The notes below the pieces were generated by a model. The model did not search any database. It was not told the DNA's origin and saw nothing but the letters and a program-made list of their open reading frames with translations. A stretch of DNA of 64,000 nt from NCBI RefSeq assembly GCF_007896845.1, contig NZ_VOHS01000007.1, positions 62,001-126,000 on the forward strand, read 5' to 3'. This document shows, piece by piece, positions 17,634 to 25,671 of this stretch (position 1 is the first letter of the stretch; each line of letters opens with the position of its first letter). Made by a program: the position numbers and the translations under genes. The stretch comes from Chitinophaga pinensis. GTDB taxonomy: Bacteria > Bacteroidota > Bacteroidia > Chitinophagales > Chitinophagaceae.

Positions 17634-19034
17634 ATGGGCAATTTACGCACAAAAGAACTGAGTAAGATCGGTTATACAAATGACCGTGCAAGAAGTCTGG
17701 TCATTAATACAATTTCAAAACATTTTAAGCATCATACAAAGGAGCAGTTGCTTGCATTGCTGACAGCAGTGAAAGCAACCCCTGAACAATATCTGAGTGA
17801 TGAAGTACTCGGTAAGATTGCCGCTACTTTTATTGATAATGAAGAAGTGTGTCATCATCAGGAGTTTTCATTACTGGAGCAAACAGGCAGATTAAAAATA
17901 TATGGTGCAAAGGAAATAGAGCACGGCGCTAAAAAGCAAATGGAGCTGGCGATGTCATTGCCGGTAACGGTACAGGGCGCATTGATGCCGGATGCACATA
18001 CAGGTTATGGTCTGCCGATAGGTGGTGTACTGGCTACTGCAAATGCGGTGGTACCTTATGCTGTTGGCGTGGATATCGGTTGCCGTATGGCTTTGTCCAT
18101 TTTTGATGAAGGGGAGAGTTTTCTTAAACGCTTTGCTTATCAGATGAAGGTGGCACTGAAAGACTGGACACATTTCGGTATGGAAGGCGGACTGGAAGTC
18201 GCACAGGAACATGCGGTGCTGGATGATCCGGCGTTTCAGTCCACTGAGATGCTGAGAAAGCTACAGTCCAAAGCAGCACGTCAGTTAGGAAGTTCCGGTA
18301 GTGGTAATCACTTCGTGGAATTTGGTATGATCACTTTAAGAGAAGACAATTCACTTGGATTACCGGCAAAGGATTATGTCGCTTTGTTATCACATTCCGG
18401 CAGCCGTGGTTTAGGTGCAAATGTAGCGATGCATTATACAAAGATCGCGATGGATACCTGTAAGCTGCCAAGAGAGGCACAGCAACTGGCGTGGCTGGAT
18501 ATGAACAGTGAGGCCGGACAGGAATACTGGCTGAGTATGCAATTGGCCGGAGATTATGCCAAAGCCTGTCATGACAGGATCCATATTAATCTGGCCAAAG
18601 CATTGGGCTTACAACGGCTGACAACCATTGAAAACCACCACAATTTCGCATGGGAAGATACTCTGTCGGATGGCCGCAAAGTGATTTTGCATCGTAAGGG
18701 GGCTACACCGGCACATAAAGGAGAATTGGGCATTATCCCCGGTAGTATGACAACCGCGGCTTATCTGGTGTCTGGAAGGGGCGATGAACAGGCATTGTAT
18801 TCTGCTTCACATGGCGCGGGAAGAGCAATGAGCCGTAAGCGTGCAAGAGAGAGCATGACCGTATCGGCCTTAAAGAAGATGCTGGCGGCTGCGAATGTTA
18901 CCCTGATAGGTGGCAGTGTGGAAGAGAACCCGCTGGCTTATAAGGACATCGAAAGCGTGATTGGCGCGCAGGAAGAACTGGTGGCAATAGAAGGAAGGTT
19001 CCTGCCCCGGATTGTAAAAATGCATAAAGAGTAG
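17634..19034 (+). CDS. rtcB: RNA ligase RtcB
   Basis: 466 residues from ATG 17634 (MGNLRTKEL); an upstream in-frame start at 17598 adds 12 unlikely residues. RtcB joins RNA 2',3'-cyclic-phosphate or 3'-phosphate ends to 5'-OH ends using GTP and Mn2+. The metal and guanylylation motifs are all present: PDAHTGYG (Asp120, His122), GVDIGCRMA (Cys150), GSGNHFVEF (near 223), LSHSGSRG, ENHHNFAW (near 333), HRKGATPAH, PGSMTTAAY, and SHGAGRAMSR with His393 as the expected GMP-accepting residue. Four bases separate it from prfH, so they form one operon. The RtcB-PrfH pairing is a recognised subgroup (RtcB2) reported to repair ribosomal RNA cut in the decoding centre. Cytoplasmic. Confidence 0.95.
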   Translation: MGNLRTKELSKIGYTNDRARSLVINTISKHFKHHTKEQLLALLTAVKATPEQYLSDEVLGKIAATFIDNEEVCHHQEFSLLEQTGRLKIYGAKEIEHGAKKQMELAMSLPVTVQGALMPDAHTGYGLPIGGVLATANAVVPYAVGVDIGCRMALSIFDEGESFLKRFAYQMKVALKDWTHFGMEGGLEVAQEHAVLDDPAFQSTEMLRKLQSKAARQLGSSGSGNHFVEFGMITLREDNSLGLPAKDYVALLSHSGSRGLGANVAMHYTKIAMDTCKLPREAQQLAWLDMNSEAGQEYWLSMQLAGDYAKACHDRIHINLAKALGLQRLTTIENHHNFAWEDTLSDGRKVILHRKGATPAHKGELGIIPGSMTTAAYLVSGRGDEQALYSASHGAGRAMSRKRARESMTVSALKKMLAAANVTLIGGSVEENPLAYKDIESVIGAQEELVAIEGRFLPRIVKMHKE

Positions 19035-19038
19035 TACA

Positions 19039-19671
19039 ATGAACAAGTCAGTTATACAGGTAACCTCAGGGAGAGGTCCGGAGGAATGTAGCAGAGTGGT
19101 GGCCCGCGTGGTGGAGATGATGATGAAGGATGCCCGCGGAAAGGCATTGGATATCACCTTACTGGAAAGCAAAAAAGGTAATTTGAAAGGCACATTGCTG
19201 TCAGCAGTATTACTCATTCAGACAGCAGGTATTTCGAACAACAAGACCCTCGAAGCGTTTATACAGGAATGGCGGGGTACAATACAGTGGGTGGCGCAGA
19301 GTCCTTTCAGAAAGTACCACAAACGAAAGAACTGGTTTGTGGGTGTGGAGGTCTTTGATGTGAATAAACAGCAGGAGTGGAATTTAAAAGATGTAAAACT
19401 GGAATCCTGCCGGGCATCCGGTCCGGGCGGACAGCATGTCAACAAAGTAGAGACGGCGGTGCGTGGTACACATCTGCCATCAGGTATACAGGTGTTGGCG
19501 ATGGACAGCCGTTCTCAGTTGGAGAACAAGCAGCTTTGTCTGAAACGACTGGAAGCGAAGTTTATGGCTTGGCAGATGGAGCAACTGCTGGCAAAACAAC
19601 AGGACCAGTGGCAGGAGCATAATGAGCTGGAAAGAGGCCGGGCGGTGAAGGTGATTACTGATAAATTATGA
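19039..19671 (+). CDS. prfH: Peptide chain release factor-like protein PrfH
   Basis: 210 residues, much shorter than RF1 or RF2 (about 360). The catalytic domain is present with SGPGGQHVNKVETAVR and the GGQ tripeptide at residues 130-132. The N-terminal part is short and has no PxT or SPF stop-codon reading loop that I can see, as expected for PrfH. PrfH is thought to release peptide from ribosomes whose decoding centre has been cleaved, so that RtcB can reseal the 16S rRNA. It overlaps nothing and follows rtcB by 4 bp. Heptad arrays follow the stop. Confidence 0.92.
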   Translation: MNKSVIQVTSGRGPEECSRVVARVVEMMMKDARGKALDITLLESKKGNLKGTLLSAVLLIQTAGISNNKTLEAFIQEWRGTIQWVAQSPFRKYHKRKNWFVGVEVFDVNKQQEWNLKDVKLESCRASGPGGQHVNKVETAVRGTHLPSGIQVLAMDSRSQLENKQLCLKRLEAKFMAWQMEQLLAKQQDQWQEHNELERGRAVKVITDKL

Positions 19672-19678
19672 TACCGGA

Positions 19679-19767
19679 AATGATGAATTACGAATGCGGA
19701 GGAATGAGTGTAAAAAATACGTTTACTGCTGCAGGACTTCTGTCATTCGTAATTCCGGTTCCCGGAA
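19679..19767. repeat. Inverted pair of heptad arrays after prfH
   Basis: Heptads AATGATG, AATTACG, AATGCGG, AGGAATG begin 8 bp after the stop. The opposite-strand version CATTCGTAATTC lies at about 19745-19756, so GAATTACGAATG can pair with it over a loop of about 50 nt. Confidence 0.6.
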
Positions 19768-19840
19768 CGGCTGATTTATTTAAGATTTGAAAAAACTAGT
19801 ACTAAATTCTTAAAAGCTGATTAAAAATTTGCAGCTTGTC

Positions 19841-19871
19841 TTGCTTAAATTAAACGAATGTGTTACCTTGT
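19841..19871 (+). promoter_or_regulatory. Putative promoter of SusC/SusD pair 1
   Basis: TTG at 19841-19843, 20-bp spacer, TACCTTGT at 19864-19871. The -7 box differs from TAnnTTTG by G for T, the same variant as in the SusC pair 2 promoter (TAACTTGT at 43616). Expected start near 19878. Confidence 0.5.
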
Positions 19872-19966
19872 TATGCAGTTAACAATTGAAATTTTAGTGT
19901 GTCGTAAAGTATAACCAAAATCTAATTTCCATGTTCCCTAAAATTTGATGTTAACACGTATATGAA

Positions 19967-20000
19967 AAAACTAAACTGTACTCAAAACTAAACTGTACTC
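19967..20000 (+). repeat. Perfect 17-bp tandem duplication in the SusC leader
   Basis: AAAACTAAACTGTACTC occurs twice without gap at 19967-19983 and 19984-20000. It falls about 90 nt downstream of the predicted transcription start. Confidence 0.8.
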
Positions 20001-20124
20001 TTTTAAAACTGTGTGTACCAAAATTCCCAGGTAAAACAATTGATTGGATGTATTTACGCTGAACTGCGTGGCAGCTCAGTATTGGAGTTAATCTGAAGTA
20101 AGGAGTTATATATTGTCCCTCTAA

Positions 20125-20210
20125 GACCAGGATATTGATTTAACCCGGTCATTTTTCGTGCCTGTACCTGCCAACGAAAAGCAGTCTCCAGGCCCGAACA
20201 GGCTTTTTAT
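20125..20210 (+). promoter_or_regulatory. Two terminator-like hairpins in the SusC leader
   Basis: GACC (20125-20128) pairs with GGTC (20147-20150), with two more GC pairs inside, followed by ATTTTT. Then GCCTGT (20160-20165) pairs with ACAGGC (20198-20203), followed by TTTTTATT. Both lie inside the predicted leader, so they may attenuate the transcript. Confidence 0.45.
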
Positions 20211-20234
20211 TAACCAAAAAAAACGTTTCACGTT

Positions 20235-23200
20235 ATGAAGAGACATGTCTACCGCACCTTTGCGTGTTGCTGGTTGTTGTTGTTATTATTTGCCAGCGCC
20301 GCATTCGCCCAGACTAAAATTACCGGTAAAGTCACCGACGAGGCTTCCGGTAACCCTTTGCCCGGAGTAACAGTGGCAGTTAAAAATTCAGGTAAGGGTA
20401 CGGCCACTGACCCTGCAGGTAACTTCAGCGTTACCGCCAAAAAAGGTGAGACACTGGTGTTCTCATTTGTGGGTTATACCCAACAGGAGTTCGTACTTGG
20501 AGAGTCAACCACGGTGAATATCGTGCTCACCGAAAAAGTAGGTTCTCTGGATGAGGTGGTTGTAACAGGTTACGCCACTCAGAAAAAGAAAGACCTGACA
20601 GGTGCTGTATCTGTTGTAAACGTAGATCAGATCAGCCGTCAGCCGACAGCACAGGTGAGCAATCAGTTACAGGGCCAGGTATCTGGTATCACTGTACTGG
20701 GTTCTGGTCAGCCGGGACAGGAGCCGCAGGTACGTATCCGTGGTGTGAACACATTTGGTAACAATACACCGTTATACGTTATTGACGGAGTACCTACGCA
20801 GAACATTGCAGATCTGAACCCCAATGACGTTGCTTCCATGCAGGTACTGAAAGATGCGGGATCTGCATCTATCTATGGTGCAAGAGCGGCAAACGGTGTT
20901 GTGATCGTTACGACTAAACGCGGTAAAACCGATGGTAAGGTGCGTGTTACTTATGATGGTTACTATGGTACACAACGTCCTAAAGGTGGCAATGTGTGGG
21001 ACATTCTCAGTTCTCAGGAAATGGCAGAACTGAAATGGATGGCACTCAAAAACACTAATCCAAATGTTGTTTATAACGATGGATTATATGGTACAGGCGC
21101 TACCCCAAGACTGCCTGACTACATCGCTCCAGGTGGTTTGATGGAAGGTGATCCTAACGTAAATCCATCAAAATATTTCGTTGATCCTAATTATAAAACC
21201 CCTGCTGATCTGGATAAATTCTATCGTATTACCAGAGCTAATAAACAGGGTACTGACTGGTTCCATGAAATATTTAAGCCGGCGTATATCACCAGCCATA
21301 ATATATCTGTTGGTGGAGGTGGCGATCAGGGAGCATATTTCCTGTCGTTCAACTACTTTGATCAGAAAGGTACTTTGTTGAATACTTATCTGAAACGTTA
21401 CTCTATCCGTTCCAATAGCTTTTACAATGTAAGCAAACATGTACGCATAGGGGAAAATATGGCTTTCTCCGTGATGGATAACCCACGTATTGATGCGTTA
21501 ACAGAGGGTAGCGGTATTGGTATGGCTTTCCGCGAGCAGCCGATCATTCCGGTACATGATATTAATGGAAATTTTGCCGGTTCGTTCAGTACAAATGGCG
21601 CGCAGCTGGGTAACGCCCGTAATCCGGTAGCAATACAGGATCGTACAAGAAGTAACCGCGGTCTGATTAACCGTTTACTGGGTAGCGTTTATGGAGAAGT
21701 GGACTTCCTGAAATATTTTACTTTCCGTACTACCTTCGGTGGAGAGATCTATTCAGGTTATACACATGAATTCACATATCCTGAATACGAAAATGCAGAG
21801 AATAACAAGGTGAATTCATACACGGAAACAGCCGGAAACAGCCGCAATTATACATGGACTAACGCATTGACATATGCGCAGACGATCAATAAGATCCATA
21901 ATATCAAGGTCGTTGTAGGTACAGAGGCTTATGATAACCGTGACCGCTTTTCAACAGCTACTACGCAGAACTACTTCAGCTTCGATCCTAACTTTACGAA
22001 CCTTGGATCCGGTACCGGCACCATGAACCATAGCAGTACTATTGGTACTGATGGACTTTTCTCCCTGTTTGGAAGATTAGATTACAGCCTGATGGATAAA
22101 TACCTGTTAGGTGCAGTTGTTCGCCGCGACGGTTCCAGCAGATTCGGCGCCAACTACCGCTATGGTTGGTTCCCTGCAGTCAGCGCAGGCTGGCGTATTT
22201 CACAGGAAGCTTTCCTGAAACAGGTGTCCTGGATTTCCGATTTAAAGCTCAGAGGTGGTTATGGTGTCATGGGGAACCAGCTCAACGTAACTCCTTCGAA
22301 CGCATTTACCCAATATGGTCTCAACAAGGGATCTTCTTTTTATGATATTGGTGGAACTTCCAATACAATTAACTCAGGATTCTTACAGACTTATATCGGT
22401 AACCCGAATGCGAAGTGGGAAAACAATATCAATATGAATATTGGTATCGATGCGACACTCTTTAAAGGTAAACTGGAAATAAGCGCTGATTATTATCAGA
22501 AACGCGTGGAAGATCTGTTGTTCAAACCTGAACTGGCTGCAACAGCCGGACGGCCAACACCTCCTGATGTGAACATTGCGGAAATGAAGAACCAGGGTAT
22601 TGATCTTGGTATCAACCTTGTGAATCTCAATCTGACAAAAGATCTGATTTTAACAGTAGGTGCTACGTTTACAAGCTATTCCAACAAGATCGTGAATGTG
22701 TCTGGTGATGCACCATACTTCGATCTGGAAGCACGTCGTTTCAATGGTAACTTTATCATCCGTAACGCGGTAGATCACCCGATCTCCAGTTTCTATGGTT
22801 ATAAAACTGTCGGCTTCTGGAATTCTGCTCAGGAAGTTGCGACAGCAAACGATAATGCACAGAAAGCAACTAACAATCCAAATGCAGTATATCAGACCGG
22901 TATCGGCGTAGGTCGCTTCCGTTATCAGGATACAAACGGCGATGGCATCATCACTGAGGCGGACCGTACCTTCCTTGGTAACCCAAGCCCTGACTTCAGC
23001 TATGGTCTGAACATCGAACTGAAATACAAAAACTTTGATTTCACTGCGTTCTTCTATGGTACACAGGGTAACCAGATCTGGAACCAGGTACGCTGGTGGA
23101 CTGACTTCTATCCATCTTTTGCAGGTGCAAAAAGCAAAACTGCACTGTATGACTCATGGAGACCAGACCATCAGAATGCGAAAGCTCCTATTCAGGAAAA

Positions 23201-23489
23201 CGAAGGTTCTTTCAGTACCAATACAGTTCCTAACTCATTCCTCGTAGAGAACGGTTCTTATCTGCGTGCAAAGAATATGATGTTAGGTTATACACTGCCG
23301 AGAACACTGTTAAACCGTGTAGGCATTGAAAAGTTCCGCATCTATGTACAGGCTGCAAACCTCTTCACGATCACCAAATACACTGGTATTGATCCTGAGA
23401 TCACAGGTTCTACGCAGGCATTTGGTCTGGATGAGGGTGCTTATCCTAACCAACGTCAGTTTTTGGTGGGCGTTAATGTTGGCTTTTAA
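20235..23489 (+). CDS. SusC/RagA-type TonB-dependent outer-membrane transporter (pair 1)
   Basis: 1084 residues. Signal peptide of 25 residues (cut after AFA), a carboxypeptidase-regulatory-like domain at about 28-100 (ITGKVTDEASGNPLPGVTVAVK), the SLDEVVVTGYATQKKKDLTGAV motif region at 104-125, a plug domain with IRGVNTFGNNTPLYVIDGVP and DVASMQVLKDAGSASIYGARAANGVVIVTTKRG, then a 22-strand barrel ending in VGVNVGF. With its SusD partner it imports a glycan or similar large substrate, powered by TonB. The substrate cannot be told. It is 57 bp upstream of the susD-like gene. No anti-sigma or hybrid sensor gene is adjacent. Confidence 0.95.
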   Translation: MKRHVYRTFACCWLLLLLFASAAFAQTKITGKVTDEASGNPLPGVTVAVKNSGKGTATDPAGNFSVTAKKGETLVFSFVGYTQQEFVLGESTTVNIVLTEKVGSLDEVVVTGYATQKKKDLTGAVSVVNVDQISRQPTAQVSNQLQGQVSGITVLGSGQPGQEPQVRIRGVNTFGNNTPLYVIDGVPTQNIADLNPNDVASMQVLKDAGSASIYGARAANGVVIVTTKRGKTDGKVRVTYDGYYGTQRPKGGNVWDILSSQEMAELKWMALKNTNPNVVYNDGLYGTGATPRLPDYIAPGGLMEGDPNVNPSKYFVDPNYKTPADLDKFYRITRANKQGTDWFHEIFKPAYITSHNISVGGGGDQGAYFLSFNYFDQKGTLLNTYLKRYSIRSNSFYNVSKHVRIGENMAFSVMDNPRIDALTEGSGIGMAFREQPIIPVHDINGNFAGSFSTNGAQLGNARNPVAIQDRTRSNRGLINRLLGSVYGEVDFLKYFTFRTTFGGEIYSGYTHEFTYPEYENAENNKVNSYTETAGNSRNYTWTNALTYAQTINKIHNIKVVVGTEAYDNRDRFSTATTQNYFSFDPNFTNLGSGTGTMNHSSTIGTDGLFSLFGRLDYSLMDKYLLGAVVRRDGSSRFGANYRYGWFPAVSAGWRISQEAFLKQVSWISDLKLRGGYGVMGNQLNVTPSNAFTQYGLNKGSSFYDIGGTSNTINSGFLQTYIGNPNAKWENNINMNIGIDATLFKGKLEISADYYQKRVEDLLFKPELAATAGRPTPPDVNIAEMKNQGIDLGINLVNLNLTKDLILTVGATFTSYSNKIVNVSGDAPYFDLEARRFNGNFIIRNAVDHPISSFYGYKTVGFWNSAQEVATANDNAQKATNNPNAVYQTGIGVGRFRYQDTNGDGIITEADRTFLGNPSPDFSYGLNIELKYKNFDFTAFFYGTQGNQIWNQVRWWTDFYPSFAGAKSKTALYDSWRPDHQNAKAPIQENEGSFSTNTVPNSFLVENGSYLRAKNMMLGYTLPRTLLNRVGIEKFRIYVQAANLFTITKYTGIDPEITGSTQAFGLDEGAYPNQRQFLVGVNVGF

Positions 23490-23546
23490 TATCGGCCATG
23501 TATTAACGTGAAGGGTTAAACTATTTGGGATATTAAAACAAAAAAA

Positions 23547-25343
23547 ATGAAAAGACAATTCTTGAAATCAAAATATATACTTGTTGCAGCCGTAGTAGCC
23601 GGAGGGCTGTTCTTCGATGCCTGCAGCAAAAGTTTTCTGGAGCGTGTTCCACAAGGCTCTCTTACGGATACCGATGTGTCTACCAAAGCTGGTATAGGCG
23701 AATTGCTCATTGGCGCATATGCCGCCCTGGATGGTCAGCAGCAGGATGTTGCTGCGATCGGAGGCGGTGGCCCATGGGAAGCTGCTCCAAGCAACTGGAT
23801 CTATGGTAGCGTTGCCGGTGGTGATGCGCACAAGGGGAGTGATGCGACTGACCAGCCGCCTATCAGCCTTATTGCCACAGGTCAGTTTGATGCCAGTAAC
23901 GGTTTCTTCAACACAAAATGGAAAGTGTTGTTTGATGGTGTAATTCGTACCAATGTGATTTTGTCATTATTGCCGAATGTCACTGATATGACCGAATCCG
24001 AAAAATCGCAGGTAGAAGCAGAAAGTAAATTTCTGCGTGGTCACTATTATTTTGAGCTGAAAAAAATGTTTAATAAAGTGCCATGGGTGGATGAGACGAT
24101 GCTGGTGGACTATAAACAAACAAACACTGCAGACATCTGGCCAAAGATCGAAGCGGATTTTCAGTTTGCTTATGAAACACTTCCCCCTACACAGTCTCAG
24201 ATAGGTCGCGCTAATAAATGGGCTGCGGCTGCTTACCTGGCCAAGACATATGTATACCAGAAAAAATGGACTAATGCCAAGACGCTTTTTGACCTGATCA
24301 CCACACAGGGTGTTACAGCTAAAGGCGATCGTTATGCGCTGACCAACAGATTCGAAGACAACTTTGATGCAGCTACCAAAAATAACTCAGAGTCTGTTTT
24401 CGCGATCCAGATGTCAGCAAACAATGGTTCCGGTCAGATCTCTAATGGTAATCAGGGTGAAATGCTGAATTTCCCTTACAACAGCCCATTTGGTTGTTGC
24501 GGATTCTATCAACCCACACAAGACCTGGCTAACTCTTACCGTACCAATGCAGAAGGGCTGCCATACCTGGATGATGCAAATGATCATCCGCTGAAGAGCG
24601 ATATGAAAGTATTGTCTACAGCACCGTTCACACCCGATACAGCACCAGTAGATCCTCGTCTTGACTGGACAGTAGGCCGTCGTGGCATTCCTTTCCTGGA
24701 CTGGGGTAATCATCCTGGCCGTAGCTGGGTGCGTGACCAGGATTATGCAGGTCCTTATGCACCAAAAAAGAATGTTTACTGGCAGTACAACCAGGACAAA
24801 TACAAAGATCCTAACTCCTGGGCGCCTGGTTCTGCGATCAACCTGGTGTTGATTCGTTATGCAGATGTGTTGTTGCTGGCAGCTGAAACAGAAGCTGAAT
24901 TGGGCAACCTGAACGCAGCGCAGACCTATGTAAATCAGGTACGTACAAGAGCAGCAAACCCACAGAGTGCCGTGTATAAATATGTCAATGACGCTAATCC
25001 GATGGGCGGTTTCTCTACTACACCGGCAGCAAACTATGTAGTAGCTAATTATCCAGCTGGTCGTTTTGCGGCGCAAGGTCAGGCGTATGCACTGAAAGCC
25101 ATCCGTTTTGAACGTAAGCTGGAACTGGCTATGGAAGGTCAGCGTTACTTCGACATCGTTCGCTGGGGTACTGCGAATGCAGAGATGACTAAATTCTTTG
25201 CGTATGAATCCAAGATCACAACTGACCTGGGAGGAGCTAAATTCGTAGCGCCACGTAATGAGTATTATCCTGTTCCTCAGCGTCAGATTGACCTGAGTAT
25301 GAAAGGTGGTACGAAGACCCTGGAACAGAATACAGGATACTAA
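23547..25343 (+). CDS. SusD/RagB-type nutrient-binding lipoprotein (pair 1)
   Basis: 598 residues. Type II signal ending FDAC with lipidated Cys26, then the SusD N-terminus FLERVPQGSLTDTDVSTKAGIGELLIGAYAAL, TPR-like helices (KSQVEAESKFLRGHYYFELKKMFNKVPWVDE) and a C-terminal ERKLELAMEGQRYFDIVRWG and NEYYPVPQRQIDLS. This is the surface lid that captures substrate for the SusC channel. It sits in one operon with the preceding gene and is followed by a terminator. Confidence 0.95.
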   Translation: MKRQFLKSKYILVAAVVAGGLFFDACSKSFLERVPQGSLTDTDVSTKAGIGELLIGAYAALDGQQQDVAAIGGGGPWEAAPSNWIYGSVAGGDAHKGSDATDQPPISLIATGQFDASNGFFNTKWKVLFDGVIRTNVILSLLPNVTDMTESEKSQVEAESKFLRGHYYFELKKMFNKVPWVDETMLVDYKQTNTADIWPKIEADFQFAYETLPPTQSQIGRANKWAAAAYLAKTYVYQKKWTNAKTLFDLITTQGVTAKGDRYALTNRFEDNFDAATKNNSESVFAIQMSANNGSGQISNGNQGEMLNFPYNSPFGCCGFYQPTQDLANSYRTNAEGLPYLDDANDHPLKSDMKVLSTAPFTPDTAPVDPRLDWTVGRRGIPFLDWGNHPGRSWVRDQDYAGPYAPKKNVYWQYNQDKYKDPNSWAPGSAINLVLIRYADVLLLAAETEAELGNLNAAQTYVNQVRTRAANPQSAVYKYVNDANPMGGFSTTPAANYVVANYPAGRFAAQGQAYALKAIRFERKLELAMEGQRYFDIVRWGTANAEMTKFFAYESKITTDLGGAKFVAPRNEYYPVPQRQIDLSMKGGTKTLEQNTGY

Positions 25344-25374
25344 GAGTTTATACTTTTATTCGAAGAGGAAAATG

Positions 25375-25405
25375 GAAGGGCCCTGGTAACAGGGCCTTTT
25401 CTTTT
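25375..25405 (+). terminator. Terminator after SusD pair 1
   Basis: AAGG-GCCCTG and CAGGGCCTT pair around GTAA with a one-base bulge, followed by TTCTTTT. 32 bp past the susD stop. Confidence 0.75.
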
Positions 25406-25444
25406 GTATATTGTGTAATCTTTCAGGTCAATGTTGCTCACTTT

Positions 25445-25627
25445 ATGGACATACAGTCAGAACGTTCTATCAATCAACTATCAGAAAAAATGATAGAAGG
25501 CATGAAAATCGCCATCAGAAAACTTATTGAGGAAGCGGCTGTAAAAGATAGGGGACTTGTGCCAGGTGATGAATATGGTAATGTGAAAAGAGTGCCTGTG
25601 CGAGAGCCATTGAAAAAATCAGCATAA
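25445..25627 (+). CDS. Small hypothetical protein
   Basis: 60 residues starting MDIQSERSINQLSEKM. No signal peptide or membrane segment; it is charged and likely helical in the first 35 residues, then KRVPVREPLKKSA. I do not recognise a family. It lies between a terminator and the FG-GAP lipoprotein gene (45 bp to its TTG start), so it may be the first gene of that transcript. A chance reading frame cannot be excluded. Confidence 0.45.
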   Translation: MDIQSERSINQLSEKMIEGMKIAIRKLIEEAAVKDRGLVPGDEYGNVKRVPVREPLKKSA

Positions 25628-25671
25628 TACAGATACCAACTTTTTTCAGATATACCAGAATACTTCCACAC

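Larger units (their letters stand above)
19672..20234. other. 563-bp spacer: heptad arrays, then SusC promoter and leader
   Basis: Left third: inverted heptad arrays. Right two thirds: a promoter at 19841-19871, a 17-bp tandem duplication and two terminator-like hairpins in a leader of about 355 nt before the SusC start. No gene was seen. Confidence 0.6.
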
